Of a stretch of 64,000 nt of DNA, positions 50,139 to 61,426 are shown one piece after another (position 1 is the first letter of the stretch; each line of letters opens with the position of its first letter). A program made the position numbers and the translations under genes. The stretch covers positions 8,642,160-8,706,159 of the forward strand of contig VZDJ01000052.1 of the NCBI GenBank assembly GCA_008694505.1, given 5' to 3'. The notes under the pieces were generated by a model. That model searched no databases, was not told the DNA's origin, and saw nothing but the letters and a program-made list of their open reading frames with translations. The stretch is from Cyanoderma ruficeps. Taxonomy: Eukaryota; Chordata; Aves; Passeriformes; Timaliidae.

Positions 50139-50389
50139 ATTGGCTGTGGCGGGAGGGGGGCGGGACCGGGGGCCGCGGAGTGACGCGTCAGCCGGGCGGG
50201 TCACGTGGGCGCCCCCTCCCCGGTGCGCTCGGGGGCCGCTGGATCCGCCCGCCGGCCACGCCGCCCCTTCCCCCGCCTCTCCCCCGTGCTGTCAGCGGCC
50301 CCGGGCAGGCGAAGAGGAGCCCGGGCAGCGCCGCTCGCAGCCCCGCACCAAGGGCTGGGCAGCCGGTTGCAGCGCTCGGCCAGGTCAGT
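50139..50389 (+). promoter_or_regulatory. GPCPD1: GPCPD1 promoter/first-exon module A
   Basis: This module has a reverse CCAAT box (GATTGGC, ATTGG at 50139-50143), a 10-bp palindrome TGACGCGTCA (50181-50190, CRE/ATF-like), an E-box GGTCACGTGG (CACGTG at 50202-50207), and the sequence GAGCCCGGGC...GCAGCCCCGCA (50317-50348). A splice donor CAG|GTCAGT has GT at 50384. The transcribed first exon probably ends at 50383, and its start cannot be read. It contains no ATG-initiated frame that joins the coding exon, consistent with an untranslated exon. The same ordered motifs recur about 630 bp downstream. Confidence 0.55.
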
Positions 50390-50811
50390 GCACGCCGCCG
50401 GCCGAGGGGGCGCGGAGCCAGCGGGAGTGCGGTAGGGGTGTGTAGTGGCGGCGGCGGCAAGGGGCAGTCGATGCGCGGTCGATGCGCTTTCCTGAGGAGG
50501 TCTTGGAGGCTGGAGGAGGTCGGGTCGCGCTGCGGTGTCGGGAGAGCGCTGGGGGAGCAGCGCCGCGCTCTCTGAGGAAGATACCGGGGGAATGGCGCGG
50601 GGAAGCGCTGGTGCTCGGCCCTCGGGAGAGGCGGGTAGGGCAGAGCTCCCCCGCCGTGCGCAGGCGACCGCAAGCCGCCCCCAAACCCCCCGTGCCCCTC
50701 AGCGCCCGCCTAGCCCCCGCTCCCCGCACTCCCCGCAGCTCCCCCGGCCCCGCCCCGGCCCCGCCGCTGTCGAGGAACGGGCCCGCCCCCCCCGGCCCTT
50801 CCCGCGCTCCC

Positions 50812-51020
50812 ATTGGCCACGGCGGGGCCACGGGCGAGGTCACGTGGCTGGCGGGGGGCGGCTGGAACCGGTTGGGGCCGCGCCGCCCCCTCCCCACCCC
50901 CGTCGGGCGGCCCCGGGCGGCGGCGCCGGCAGGAGGGGCGGGGAGCCCGGGCTGCGCTGTCCGCAGCCCCGCACAAAGCCAGCCGGGGCCCGGAGCGCCG
51001 CTCCGCTCCGCCAGGTCAGT
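50812..51020 (+). promoter_or_regulatory. GPCPD1: GPCPD1 promoter/first-exon module B
   Basis: This is a second copy of the module. The reverse CCAAT box (CCATTGGCC, ATTGG at 50812-50816) and the E-box AGGTCACGTGG (CACGTG at 50841-50846) come first. GAGCCCGGGC at 50943 and GCAGCCCCGCA at 50963 follow, with an AG|GTCAGT donor (GT at 51015) and then CCGGCCG. Offsets from module A are 673, 639, 626, 625 and 631 bp. The TGACGCGTCA palindrome of module A is absent. It is likely an alternative untranslated first exon of GPCPD1 ending at 51014. Confidence 0.55.
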
Positions 51021-54000
51021 CGCTGCGGCCGGCCGCGTGTCGCGGTGGCGGAGGGGGACGGTCGGTGCGGCTGAGCAGGGGCTGTTCGAGCGCTGTGCGG
51101 AGAGGGAGCGGTGCCGCGTGCCCGCAGGCCGGGGGATCGGTGCGTTATCTGAGAGGACGGGCGGGAGGAGCGCGTCGTCCGGGGACCGGCGCGTCAGCCT
51201 CGGGTTCCCTGAGAGGCAGGAAGAGCGGCGGCTCCGTGCGCCCGGGGGCGGCCGCCGTGCCGTGCTGGGAGGGCCGCGGGCGCATCGCGCTCCCGGCCGG
51301 TCCCCGCCTGTCACCCGGCGGGCTGGGGAGCCCGGGGCCGGCCGCTCTGTTTGTTTACGTCGCCGCCTCAAGCCGTGGCCCGGGGCGGTCCCGCGGTGCC
51401 GCATTATGCAAGCGGCCGGGCCGGGGCGGGCCTGGGGACGTGGCGCGCCGCCCCCGGCCGGGCTCCGGCTGCGGGCGGTGCCGTGCGGGGCACCGGGGAA
51501 CCCTCGCTCCGTGCCCGGCCGGGCTGCCGGGGGCGCCGGGCTGGACGAGCCGGGCTGTGCCGGGCGTGGGGGGTGTGCGCTGCGCTGCTCTTTGTCTTAG
51601 CGCTGAAGGAACACGGCGATGATGCTGCCGGCTCGTGGTTTGATGTTGTCGGTCGCATAGGCGCTAGCGAGGCGGCTCTGGTTTAAGGTGAACTTTAAAA
51701 GTTGGTCTGTTTCCTGCACCCTAACAGATTCATTATTCCATTTTTCTCTTTTTCCTTTTAGGTTAATAGCTTGTCTTGTTAATGTTAGTGTTTTAATTTA
51801 TCAGAGCATGCAATGTTAGATGGAGGTTAGTCTTCAACGTATTTTAAATGTTAATGGTAGGGTGAAATAGTTGATAAGTAGAATTGTTTTCATTATATGT
51901 ATTTCTGTTCTAGCACTGCTTCCTGTAAAATAACTGTATAAGATGTTAATATGTATAAGATGTATAATAACTGTATAACAAATAGGAGAATGCTGTTGGT
52001 CTTGAGTAGACACTGGTAGCCTAAGCTGCCACGTAATTAATCTTTCAGCAAAGCTCTTAGCCCCTCTACAGAATGGATCCAGGCTTTGGAAACGCGTTAA
52101 AAAAGTGATTTGTTGGGAGCTGTGGGGAACATTATACCTGTTGTTTGTCCAAGTCACTGCTAAGTGAGGAATATTAGTGTGGTCACAGAGAGCTGAATTA
52201 CTCCCTGCCTAAGACCTTGTCAGCCATAGGTTAGTAACAAACAACATTTCAGAAAAGAGGAATCTGACGGCTCTGTTTTCACTCACAAACCTGCCCCAGC
52301 TGTTTCCTGTCTGTTTCAAGAACTTTGCAAAACTGCTGTGGCGTAGCTGAGGCGGAAGAGTCTGTCACATGGACAGGTATTTGCCAAATGGTGAAGACAG
52401 TTAAGTTTTACTTCAAACAGAGCAAATATATTGTGGATGAACAGAGAAGGGTCTTGTGTTTGATTAGCACGACTGACTTAGCCCTGTACATGAGGAGCTA
52501 AATTGATACAGAAAATACAATCCTCGAGATATTAATATGATGTAATTTCAGAGGCATCACTCGGGCTTTGCTGCTTTCTAAATGTCAGCACAAGGCTGTT
52601 GGTAATATTTCAGCCTTTGAATCAGAACAGGATGTGCGGATCTTCTGTGCAAGTTTGTTTGCTGTCCAGTATTAGCACTGCAATGCAGAAGGAGAGACCT
52701 GCTGACTTTCTGGTCGTCCTTGCTCCTGCAGTCAAGGTGCAGCAGGGGGGGAAAGGAGGGGGCCAGAAGGAACCCTGTCGTTGTTTGGTTGAATATGAAG
52801 GAGTCGATGCTGTAATGCTGTTTCTAAAATTAATTCTCTCCCAGTTGTTGAGGGAATGCCCTTACAAATATATCCTCTGACGCTGTTCTAAAACCCAGGT
52901 GTCGTCAACCACTGTTACATAATTTTCTTGCATGTCTAATTTGTTGCTTTAGATGTATTCTGTAATATCTGATACCGCCTTAGGACCAACCACAAGCAAC
53001 AAAATCTGTTGATCCCACTACAAGATTGGCCAGATGTGACTTGTTATCTTTGGAATATCACAGCCTGTGTCTCGGGCTCACATCCCTTTGTTCAGCACGG
53101 CAGCAGATCTGATGCATGCTGGATTTTCTGTTGCTGTGTGTAGCTTTTAAGGAGGTAAAATCCGAGCACAGTCCCTTCTCCAGCAGTGCTGGGCTGTGCT
53201 CACAGTCATGGTTCACGAGGAGGGAGGCTGCAAGGGGTGCTCTGTGTCAGCCCCAGAGCTGCCAGTGTGTCCTCCCAAAGGACTTGGCTGGGACTGTGGC
53301 ACCTTTCCCCTGCTTCAGCCTGGAGCTGGGCTCTCCTTGGTGTTCACACATCTCAGGAGTCCCTTAAGGTGGAAAACGTCAGCTCAAAACGACAAAAGTA
53401 AAAGCAAAAAACACTCCAGCCTCCTAGTCCTTGCCGATTTTATCTTTATGTGCAGAAAATGGAGAGAGATTTTGAAATAACTGAGCATGTTTGCTTTTTG
53501 GATTGTGCACTTTTTTGGACTGTGCAGCACGACCTGTGATGAAATGTGTGCTGGCGTTATGAAAGATCCTGTTTGTGCACGCACAGTGCTGGTGGGTTGG
53601 CTTTGGCTGTTCTCCAGTTGCCCACCAAGCAGTTCTGTCACTCCTCTCCTAAAGGGGAGAAACGTGGAAAAAGCCTCAGGGGTCAAGGTAAAGGCAGTTT
53701 ATTAAAGCACAAAGAATTTCTGCAGAAGCAAGGGGAAACAGAAGATTTTATTCTCTATTTAAGGAAGCTCAGCCTCATTATGTGTAGGGGTTGCTGTGGA
53801 AGACAAACGTCTTAAATAACAAATACCCTTCTTTCTTTTAGCTTTATTTCCTTTTTTTATTATTATTTTAATCTGCCAATCTCTGAGCAGATGCCATCTG
53901 CTAAGGAATGTCACTTTGGGTCCCCTGTCCTGACTGTGTCTCCTCCCAGGCTGTTCCCCACCTGCAGCCTGGTGGTGTTAGTGAGGAATGTTGGAGATAC

Positions 54001-55457
54001 AGCAGGGAAAACTCTGCTGTGTTACCCACACGTTTGTAGCTGCCAGCACAAAGCACAGCACTGTTAGGGCTGTTGTAGGGGAAAATTAACTCAGTCTCAG
54101 CCAGATCCAGTGCAACGGGCTTCATTTTCCTGCAGCTCACTGAGCAAATGCAGTAATAGAGCAGGCAGAAGGAACCTTACACTAAAAATCAGATGTTTGA
54201 AAATACTAAAATGCATTTCAGGAATTTCCTGGCACCTGTGTGCTTAGCTGTCCCATTTTAGTTGTCTAATAACCTTTGAAAAATCCCATTAAAAAAAACA
54301 CTGTCAAAAAGATACTTTGTAAGCTGTATTTTTTCATCCAGTTGGAAAAATCTGTGCTGCATGTTATCCTGTCATTTTTAAACTTAATGTTACCCAAGAG
54401 AGTTTTGGGTTGATAGCTTTGCATCAGATTTTTTTGCTATTAGTAAAAAATACCTTTTTTATCTCTTTTTTAATCTCTTTTTTAAGCTTTCTATCTTTTT
54501 ATTGGATAGAGATTGGTGGCTTTTTGTGGGGAGAGAAGGGGAGAAATGTGACACTTTGGTGTCACTCTGACACTTTTTGGCTTTCTTACTGTCATGTTGC
54601 CAAATTCTAATTATCCTTAATGGATGTTCTAAGTGTAAGCAGCCACTCTGCAGCCCTTACAGTCAACTTAGAGTTGATAAAATCAGCTTTTCATTCACAT
54701 CTATCAGGATAGTTGCTTGAAGTGTTCCCTGCCTAATTTTGAAAGCTCTCTGTCCATGCAACAAAGTCCAAGGCCTTCAGGTTTGTAAGTCTCCACATTA
54801 AGAAAAAATTAAGGAAAAAAAATCCCATATTACTTCAAGCCTGCCCTTGGACCACTGAAATCAGAGCCTCAATATCTGGTGAAGTTGCTATTAAAAATAT
54901 CAGTTTTATTCGATAGGAAGCAGGTGAGCTGGCTTCATGGCTGCTGTGAATTTTTATGGCTCTGGAATTTGTTCAGTGTTTGTCAGATGGGCTGTTGTGT
55001 GCCAGGATCGCCCCAGATTACCTGCTGTGTATTTAGCTAATCCTGAAAAAACATATAAGATACGGTACAGCAAGCAGGCAGCACCTCTGAAATCATATTG
55101 GGGAGGTTAGGGAAGTTAAGGGCAGGGCAGAATAATCCACTAAAGCTGAAGGGTTTTAGTGTATCACCAGATCTGTGAGCCAGAAGGTTTAAATTCAAAT
55201 TCAAGATTTGAATTAATAAATTAAGTCCCTGTCCTGGTATATTTTTAACTACAACCAAAAAATATTTTGGTTTTCGCCGTCCATTATGACCTTTATTACC
55301 ACATTTTAGAGGAAATCTCTGATACTTTGTGCCATTTTAATAGCTGATTTTGCTGCGACACCTTTTATTTCTTACCTGCATTTTCTATTAGTTCTCTTTT
55401 AGAGTCAGGGAGGGGAGAGTTTGGATTTCCTGTTCTTCTCTTCCTGTTAATGTGTCA

Positions 55458-55560
55458 TGTTGGGTTGTTTTTTGTGGGGTTTTTTTGTGGGTTTTGTNGT
55501 TTGTTTTTTTTCTTTGTTGGTCTTTGTTTGTTTGTTTGGGGTTTTTTTGTTTTGGTTTTA
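55458..55560. repeat. T/G-rich low-complexity tract
   Basis: Irregular TTTG, TTTTTTGTGGG and GTTTGTTTG words cover about 100 bp, with one ambiguous base at 55498. This is a simple repeat within GPCPD1 intron 1. Confidence 0.85.
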
Positions 55561-57354
55561 GTGAAGTGCTGCTAAGTCTCTACCAATGTGATCTCTCTTT
55601 GCCATGAGGCAAACTGATTCAAGTGTTCACTGCTTTTTTGCATGTGGTTATAGTCTGTAAAAGCTGACCAGAGAGAGGGAGGAAGTGTCTTACAGAAAGA
55701 GGAGCAGTTGTTTTTCACCCAGGTCAGCATCTTGCTGCAGCAGATGTGAATTCAGATTTATCACTTTTGGATTCAGGGGTTGTTTAAAAAGGGTCGTTGC
55801 ACAAGGATTTCTAGTTTGTGAAATCTGTTCAGTGGATTTTGTTAATATTTGCTGATCAGGAAGTGTTCATCGTTTTTAATGTAACTGTTATAATTTGTTT
55901 CCATTCCCCATAGCAGTTATGACATGACCCTTCTGAGCTGAGGATTTTTTACATTCTCCTAAAAATCCATCATTGCAGGGGTGGGGAGCAAAAGGGAATT
56001 TTGCTAATTCTTTGCCAGCTTCTTTGGTTGAGTAGTGCTGAAAATCTGAAGGAAGGAACATCCCATTTCAAGGATGCCTGACGCTTAGAGGTCAGAGGAT
56101 TTGATTGTTAAAGCTTGCCATTCCCCTTTGGGAATTAAATTATTATCTCTTTTTAGGAACCATCAGTAACTAGACAGCGTAAACTTTCTTTTTTCCTCCC
56201 CCCAAAATAAAATGGTTTTTGTTTCATGTCTTGAAAGCCCAGTGCATTATAATATACCACACAAGCTTGATTCCTTAACAAAAAGCAGACCTGTTTTTTC
56301 CTTGCTGTGTGTTTGCATTCAGTGTTCTGCTAGAAAAGATATTTTTTCAGAATGAGGGCTGGTGCTTTGACCCTAAATATAAATGCAGTACCTGTACCTG
56401 CAGTTCTGCTGGAAAAAAAATCTCACTCTTGCTTGATGAAGTGGAATTTTTCTTTTCTTCAGAAAAGTCAGTTGAGTAGGTTTTTGAGATAAAATGCATT
56501 TTGGGTAGAATTGTGGCAACTTTGCATAGTCAGTTTATCAAAATCTCCTTACAACTGCCTACTGCTATATAGAAAAGTAAAATTATTTTACTAGGCAGTT
56601 TAGAAAAACCTGTCTTGCAAGTAGGACCATAGAATTTTTACAATATTGGCTAAAAGCTTTGTTTAAGAGGATTTTGGATGATTCTCTAGGAACAGTTGGG
56701 TAGTTAGCTGATTTGCAGTAGGACACATGCTAGTTTTGGTGAAGTTTAAATTTGAGTCGTTGCATTGGCTTTGGAAACAGCTTTTTTTGTTGTTTTTTTT
56801 GCAAGCCAAAAGCTTTGGGGAAGGGAGTGCACAGGTCATCTTTCACTTTCCTGCTTTGGAGACTTCTGCAAGGCATTTTTGCCTGCTTCATTTCCCCTTT
56901 GGCTCCTGTGGCCTTTCAGTTAAAGGCAGCTCGGGCAGGAACATTTGGTGAACGCAGCCAAGCTCCTGACCAGTCAGTGACATCATAAATGCACACTGGT
57001 AAATTATATTCTCTGCATTACACTGAGATTTTTCTGTCATATTAGACCAGTTTGGTCAGTCCAGTCTTAGTTTCAGCACTGAAAAGGTGCTGTGCTTCCC
57101 TGCCTATAAATAACTGCTGAAAACAAGTGTTAGAATATGTCACTTAACATGTAGACTGACTAAGGACACACACATGAGAGAGTTCCTAAAGGCCATGCCC
57201 TGCATGGAATTCCTGTTTATCAGCTGTGCTTATTTCCAGCTTCAGTGGTCTGGGATTTTATCATTTGCAGAATGACGGAATTTGTGAGAGACAAATGCAG
57301 AATTGGAATATGTGACCAGAAACCTTTATATTTCTACTTTTTTTTTTTTTTTTT

Positions 57355-57380
57355 NNNNNNNNNNNNNNNNNNNNNNNNNN
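57355..57380. other. Assembly gap (26 N)
   Basis: A run of 26 undetermined bases directly follows a poly-T tract of more than 15 T, mirroring the poly-A-linked gap at 32451. Confidence 0.98.
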
Positions 57381-58819
57381 TTGTTCTCATTTGAGTACTG
57401 AAAAGTCATCTTCCTGGACATGGAGAGGGAAAATAAGGGAGGGGGAAAAGGAATGTAAAGTAAAGGCAGCTGTTATTACAATAGGAATAGAAGAGGAGAA
57501 TTATAATTGAGAGGAGAAGAAGATCCAGAAGAAACAGTTCTGCAGGTTCAATGCCTGCAGTTACATTCTAAATGCTCACAAGGAATGAGGTTTGATGAAG
57601 ATGAGCTCCTTTTCCCTCTCCTGTTTGGTATCTGACTGTCTCTTGCTTTCCAGGCATGTTTAACTGTCCTGTGCCCTTTGAAGGCAAGGGCTTCCCCTTG
57701 TAGCAGCAGAGCTAATGAAAATGGGCAAATTTTTCTTCTATGTTGTTAGTTCTTCCTGATGTTATTATTAAAAAATTGCTGACCAAGATTGTACTGAAAT
57801 AAAGTGCTATTTGTCCTGTTCAAAAAATAGCAGTAGTAATATTTGACTTCCTTGGTTACAAAAAAAAAAAAGAGAAAACAAGCAAAAAGAAGAAAAAGCT
57901 CCCCACAGCAATGCAAAGAACTGGATTAATTGAAACCATTTATTCTGCATGTATGATTATTTATTAGCTCATGTCTAGATGGATATACTTGGGTGATGAC
58001 AGTCTAGCAACATCCATGGTGGACTTTCCTGTGCCTGCTGCTTTTGTAAATAATACAAAAGGATGTGAGACATCAATAGTGTTTCTGCTGTAATGGGGAG
58101 AGCGGGGTTCTGCCAGTTTGCTTTCAGTCAGGGGTTCTGCCAGTCTGCTTTCAGTCAAGGTGTTGTGTTTTGGAGGAGAAAATTGCAGGGCAGCTGCTGT
58201 CCTGGCTACAGGCAGTCCCTTCCTGCTGTGCTGCTTTGGATCAGACTGCCTGGTGCTTCCAGCTGCTCCTGGTGCTTCCTGTGAAATCCTGGAAGCAGGG
58301 GAGCAGAGCCTGCAGGGATGGACCAGTGACAGCAGAGGGATGGCATCTCTTATGGGTTGTTCCCCTTTTCCTTCAAGGTGCTTGTGCTTCTCTGGGAAAA
58401 CTTCCCCGTGCTTTGTAGAGGATGCTGAAGAAGAGCACAGATGAGACAGGAGTTACTGTTTGCCAAGGGTCAGAATCTTAAATCTCTTAAAACCTTCCAA
58501 GGGCTGCCTTGGAAGCAAAATTAGTCAAAAAGAGAGTTTTGAAAAAATCTCAGCTGAGGATTGATAAATGCTGCAGGATACTGATACTTGCCTGTGGTGT
58601 TTGATGAAATAGTCTTTTTCTTGTGCCAGAGTTGCAGCTGGATGCTGTTTTTTGGGTCTGCAGCTGCTTCTAAAGAGCTTTCTGCTTCTGCTGCCCACTC
58701 CAACAGTAATATCACAAGTGCTTGCTTCCCTGTAAGGGCTGGGATTTCTGTTTTACTTAAAACGGCAACAAATGTAGTGATTGTTCCTCAAATTAGTATC
58801 TTTTTTCCTCCCACTGTAG

Positions 58820-58905
58820 GAGATTTCAACTATCCCAAGACAGAAGTTCTGCAGAAATGACCTCTTGTCAAGTCACTTTTAATGTCAGAGGATTATCAGC
58901 ACCAG
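58820..58905 (+). CDS. GPCPD1: GPCPD1 coding exon 1 (exon 2)
   Basis: The exon is bounded by acceptor CCCACTGTAG and donor CCAG|GTACTC (GT at 58906). It has 37 untranslated bases, then the ATG at 58857, and encodes MTSCQVTFNVRGLSAP plus the first base of Gly17. This matches the start of vertebrate GPCPD1 (human MTPSQVAFEIRG... as recalled). GPCPD1 (GDE5) hydrolyses glycerophosphocholine to choline and glycerol-3-phosphate in the cytosol. The protein has an N-terminal CBM20 starch-binding-type domain and a C-terminal glycerophosphodiester phosphodiesterase domain, about 670 residues in human. Here the beginning of CBM20 is encoded. The ATG choice is supported by alignment and by the reading frame joining perfectly to the next exon. 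Confidence 0.9.
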
Positions 58906-59647
58906 GTACTCAAATCATTCTTTTTCCTTTTTATATGGTTAGTGTAGGAGAAAACTTAATAGAGTGTTCAAAGGCTGTTTGTTTTCCTCAGAGATAAAAG
59001 AACATGTCAGTTTAAGTATAAACATGTTAAATCATTGTAAAATATATTAAGACATTTCATCTATGAATTTGCAAAGGAGAGTTGGGAAATAAAATTTTAC
59101 CTTTATCTCCAGACAAAAATTTCATGATGCGCTAAAGATTTTGATGCTGACAGAAACGGTTATGATTGGTTTAAACTCTTCTCTCTGCAGTATCTTTTTA
59201 TTCCCTGGAAACAAGCATTTATATTCTGAACCATGATATTTAGGCACTCATTGATGTGTTTGTTCTGGTTTTTATTCTCTCTGCATCCCTGTTGAAAGTT
59301 CTCAAACATGTCATCTCTATCAGAAGTTACAGACAGAAGGAATATGCAGCTTAATTCAGCATTCTGTCTATGCAGGGGGGAAAGAAAAAGTAAAATAACT
59401 TCTGTAATCCAAGTGAGGACCACAAGGCATCACATCAGGTAGAGCATGAAGATCTGGTGTTGATAAATTGTGCACATTCCATTGGCCTTCATCTTCAGGA
59501 GTTGTGTTTTAACCACAGCTGGTATCTGAGGCCCACAAAGCTGCTCCCAGTTGTGGAGTTGTGTCCCTTCCCAGCTGCTTGTGTGCCTCTCTGTGGTGGG
59601 GAGAGATCAGGAAAGGCCTTGATGCTGTGGGCACTGCCAGAATGAAC

Positions 59648-59846
59648 TGAGATATCCCTCTGTTATCAGCACTGCTCCCAGGACAAATTCAAAACACAGC
59701 CCCTGCCAGCTGTTGTGAAGAAGATTAACTCTGCCCCAACCAAAAACCAGCACAGAAGTTACACCAAAAAAGTACTACTAGCTGTTGTGAAGAGAATTAA
59801 CTCTACCCCAGCCAAAAACCAGCACAGAAGTTACACCAAAAAAGTA
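59648..59846 (+). mobile_element. Avian ERV LTR end with 72-bp tandem duplication
   Basis: The words TGTTATCAGCACTGCTCCCA, AAATTCAAAACACAGCCCC and ATTAACTCTGCCCCAACC resemble, from memory, the 3' end of a common bird ERV LTR. The terminal part AGCTGTTGTGAAGA...ACACCAAAAAAGTA occurs twice in tandem, starting at 59708 and 59780 (72-bp period, about 93-95% identical). The left boundary is unknown. It yields a repetitive open frame with INSxPxKNQHRSYTKKV-like repeats, which is an artefact of the duplication. Confidence 0.5.
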
Positions 59847-60824
59847 ATTGACGGTTGCCTGACAGAAGCAGATGAATGTGGGAGCAGATTGGCAAAATTC
59901 CTGTGCCAGGCCAATACCAGATGGCAGAAGCGTTTCCTGTAGTTGGTGGGGAAGAAAATGATACAAACATTTGACAGGTTTTGACGTCTGCCCTGTGTTA
60001 GACCTCTCCTGTGTTTGCCCCTCGTGATTTTGCATTTGGGAACTGAAAACTGATACTCAAAGGTCGACATTAAGCTGTCAGTAAGGAGTAGAGTTTTTAA
60101 TGGCATTCTGGAGAAAATGTTAAAATTTGAGAGTAAATTGACCTTAGCTCCAGGCTGGTGCAGCTGTAGCATGGATAATGCAAGCTGTGCTCTCTCTGTC
60201 CTGCTTACACTCTTGCTGTGATGGTCCTGTCACTAGCAAAGCTGCCTTTGGGTGTATAACTCCTTTTTGTACTAATAATATCTGCAGTGAAAAGGGGGAT
60301 TGGTGAGAGCCAGATCCTGTTCACAAAGAATGATCTGGAGATACTTACAGCTTAAATGGATGACACAAAAGGGTGCTTCTCCTTATGACAATATTGATCC
60401 TGTTGGGTTTTGTGTTATTGTTGTTGGATCATGAGGCTGTTGCAAGCTTTGATTGGGGCAGAAGGCTTGGATTAACCTTTTTTGGAGTGGAGGAGCTCTG
60501 CCAGGAGCAGCCTTGAATTCCAGGACAGGGAGAAGGGAGAAGCTGAGGATCCTGAGCTAGAAACACAAACCCAACCCAAACCCTACAGTGTTCAGAATTG
60601 CTCATGGAAAGGGAGTTTGTCATGCATTTCACTTTGACTTTCCTGGGATAACTGAGGGTTTTATAAATCCTAATTCAGCCTCAGGGCAGTTAAAGGCAGT
60701 TTAGGGGTGGCTGCACATCCTATTCAAGCATTGCCTTTTGTGTGTGAGTGAGGGGTGGTCACTGGATGTTCACATGTTGGTTTGAAATAGGAGCCCAGAG
60801 AACTATTCCAGCTGGAATTATAAT

Positions 60825-61015
60825 CATTATATACCATTATATATCATTATTATATAAATATTATATATTATTATAATCTATTTATATTATACTATACTGT
60901 ACTATGCCATATTATACAATATTATACTATATTATATGTACAATTATAATTATTATATATAAATATTATAACAATTATTGTTATAATAACATTATATTAT
61001 AAAAATATAATTCTA
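60825..61015. repeat. AT-rich (TATTATA)n block
   Basis: About 190 bp of almost pure A/T consists of TATTATATTA / ATAATTATTATA-like words in GPCPD1 intron 2. The strong self-complementarity is typical of an AT microsatellite. Confidence 0.85.
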
Positions 61016-61341
61016 ATTCTATTAAGAGGAATATAATTAGGTGGCCCTTCAAAGGTTGGCTGTGTGTACACGGGATGTTAAAAGAATTTTAGCTTCTTTT
61101 TAATATCTCCACTCAGAAATTCTACCTGTGTGGTGTTCAAGTGGTCTTTCCTTCCTGCAAAAAACAAATCAGTTTTGGGTGGGGTAAGATTCCTTTCTGG
61201 ACAGGAGGGGTTTTAGATGAGTGATTCTGGTGTGTATATTTAAAATAAATGGAAGTTTTGACTGTGGCTGTACTTTTTAATGCCATCTAGCCTGGAGTAA
61301 TGATGATTGTGGGTTTTTCTTTTTCTGTTTGGATTTTTTAG

Positions 61342-61426
61342 GAGAGGTTTTTGCAATATGTGGGAGCTGCAGTGCTTTGGGAAATTGGAATCCCCAGCTG
61401 GCGGTGGTCCTGCAGACTGAGGATAT
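61342..61426 (+). CDS. GPCPD1: GPCPD1 coding exon 2 (exon 3)
   Basis: The exon lies between acceptor TGGATTTTTTAG and donor GAGGATAT|GTAAGT (GT at 61427). It encodes the rest of Gly17, residues 18-44 and two bases of codon 45. The peptide EVFAICGSCSALGNWNPQ is nearly identical to human GPCPD1 and carries the LGNW signature of CBM20 domains, whose Trp contributes to carbohydrate contact in the family. The following LAVVLQTED is less conserved, as expected for a loop. Frame joins both neighbouring exons without a stop. Confidence 0.95.

Larger units (their letters stand above)
50050..51690 (+). promoter_or_regulatory. GPCPD1: GPCPD1 CpG island promoter
   Basis: About 1.6 kb of very GC-rich, CpG-dense sequence with many GGGGCGGG/GGGCGGGG (SP1-type) words lies 7-8 kb upstream of the first GPCPD1 coding exon on the same strand. 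It lacks an evident TATA box. It contains two related CCAAT/E-box/splice-donor modules, annotated separately. Open frames as long as 372 codons (plus) and 339 codons (minus) run across it. They are low-complexity Pro/Gly/Ala/Arg translations expected where stop codons are rare, and they span the splice donors, so they are not called. Confidence 0.85.
51015..58819 (+). other. GPCPD1: GPCPD1 intron 1
   Basis: Intron from the module B donor (or from 50384 if module A is used) to the acceptor TTTCCTCCCACTGTAG at 58819. No coding exon is recognised inside. It contains a T/G-rich low-complexity tract near 55.5 kb and an assembly gap near 57.36 kb. Confidence 0.7.
58906..61341 (+). other. GPCPD1: GPCPD1 intron 2
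   Basis: A phase-1 intron that splits the Gly17 codon. It contains an ERV LTR-like fragment with a tandemly duplicated end (59.65-59.85 kb) and an AT-rich block at 60.82-61.02 kb. No additional exon is seen. Confidence 0.85.

Noticed and set aside
50482..51600. 372-codon plus-strand open frame in the CpG island (and a 339-codon one antisense)
   Set aside because: The translations are low-complexity Pro/Gly/Ala/Arg, cross the predicted splice donors, and are expected where stop codons are rare. No domain is recognisable.
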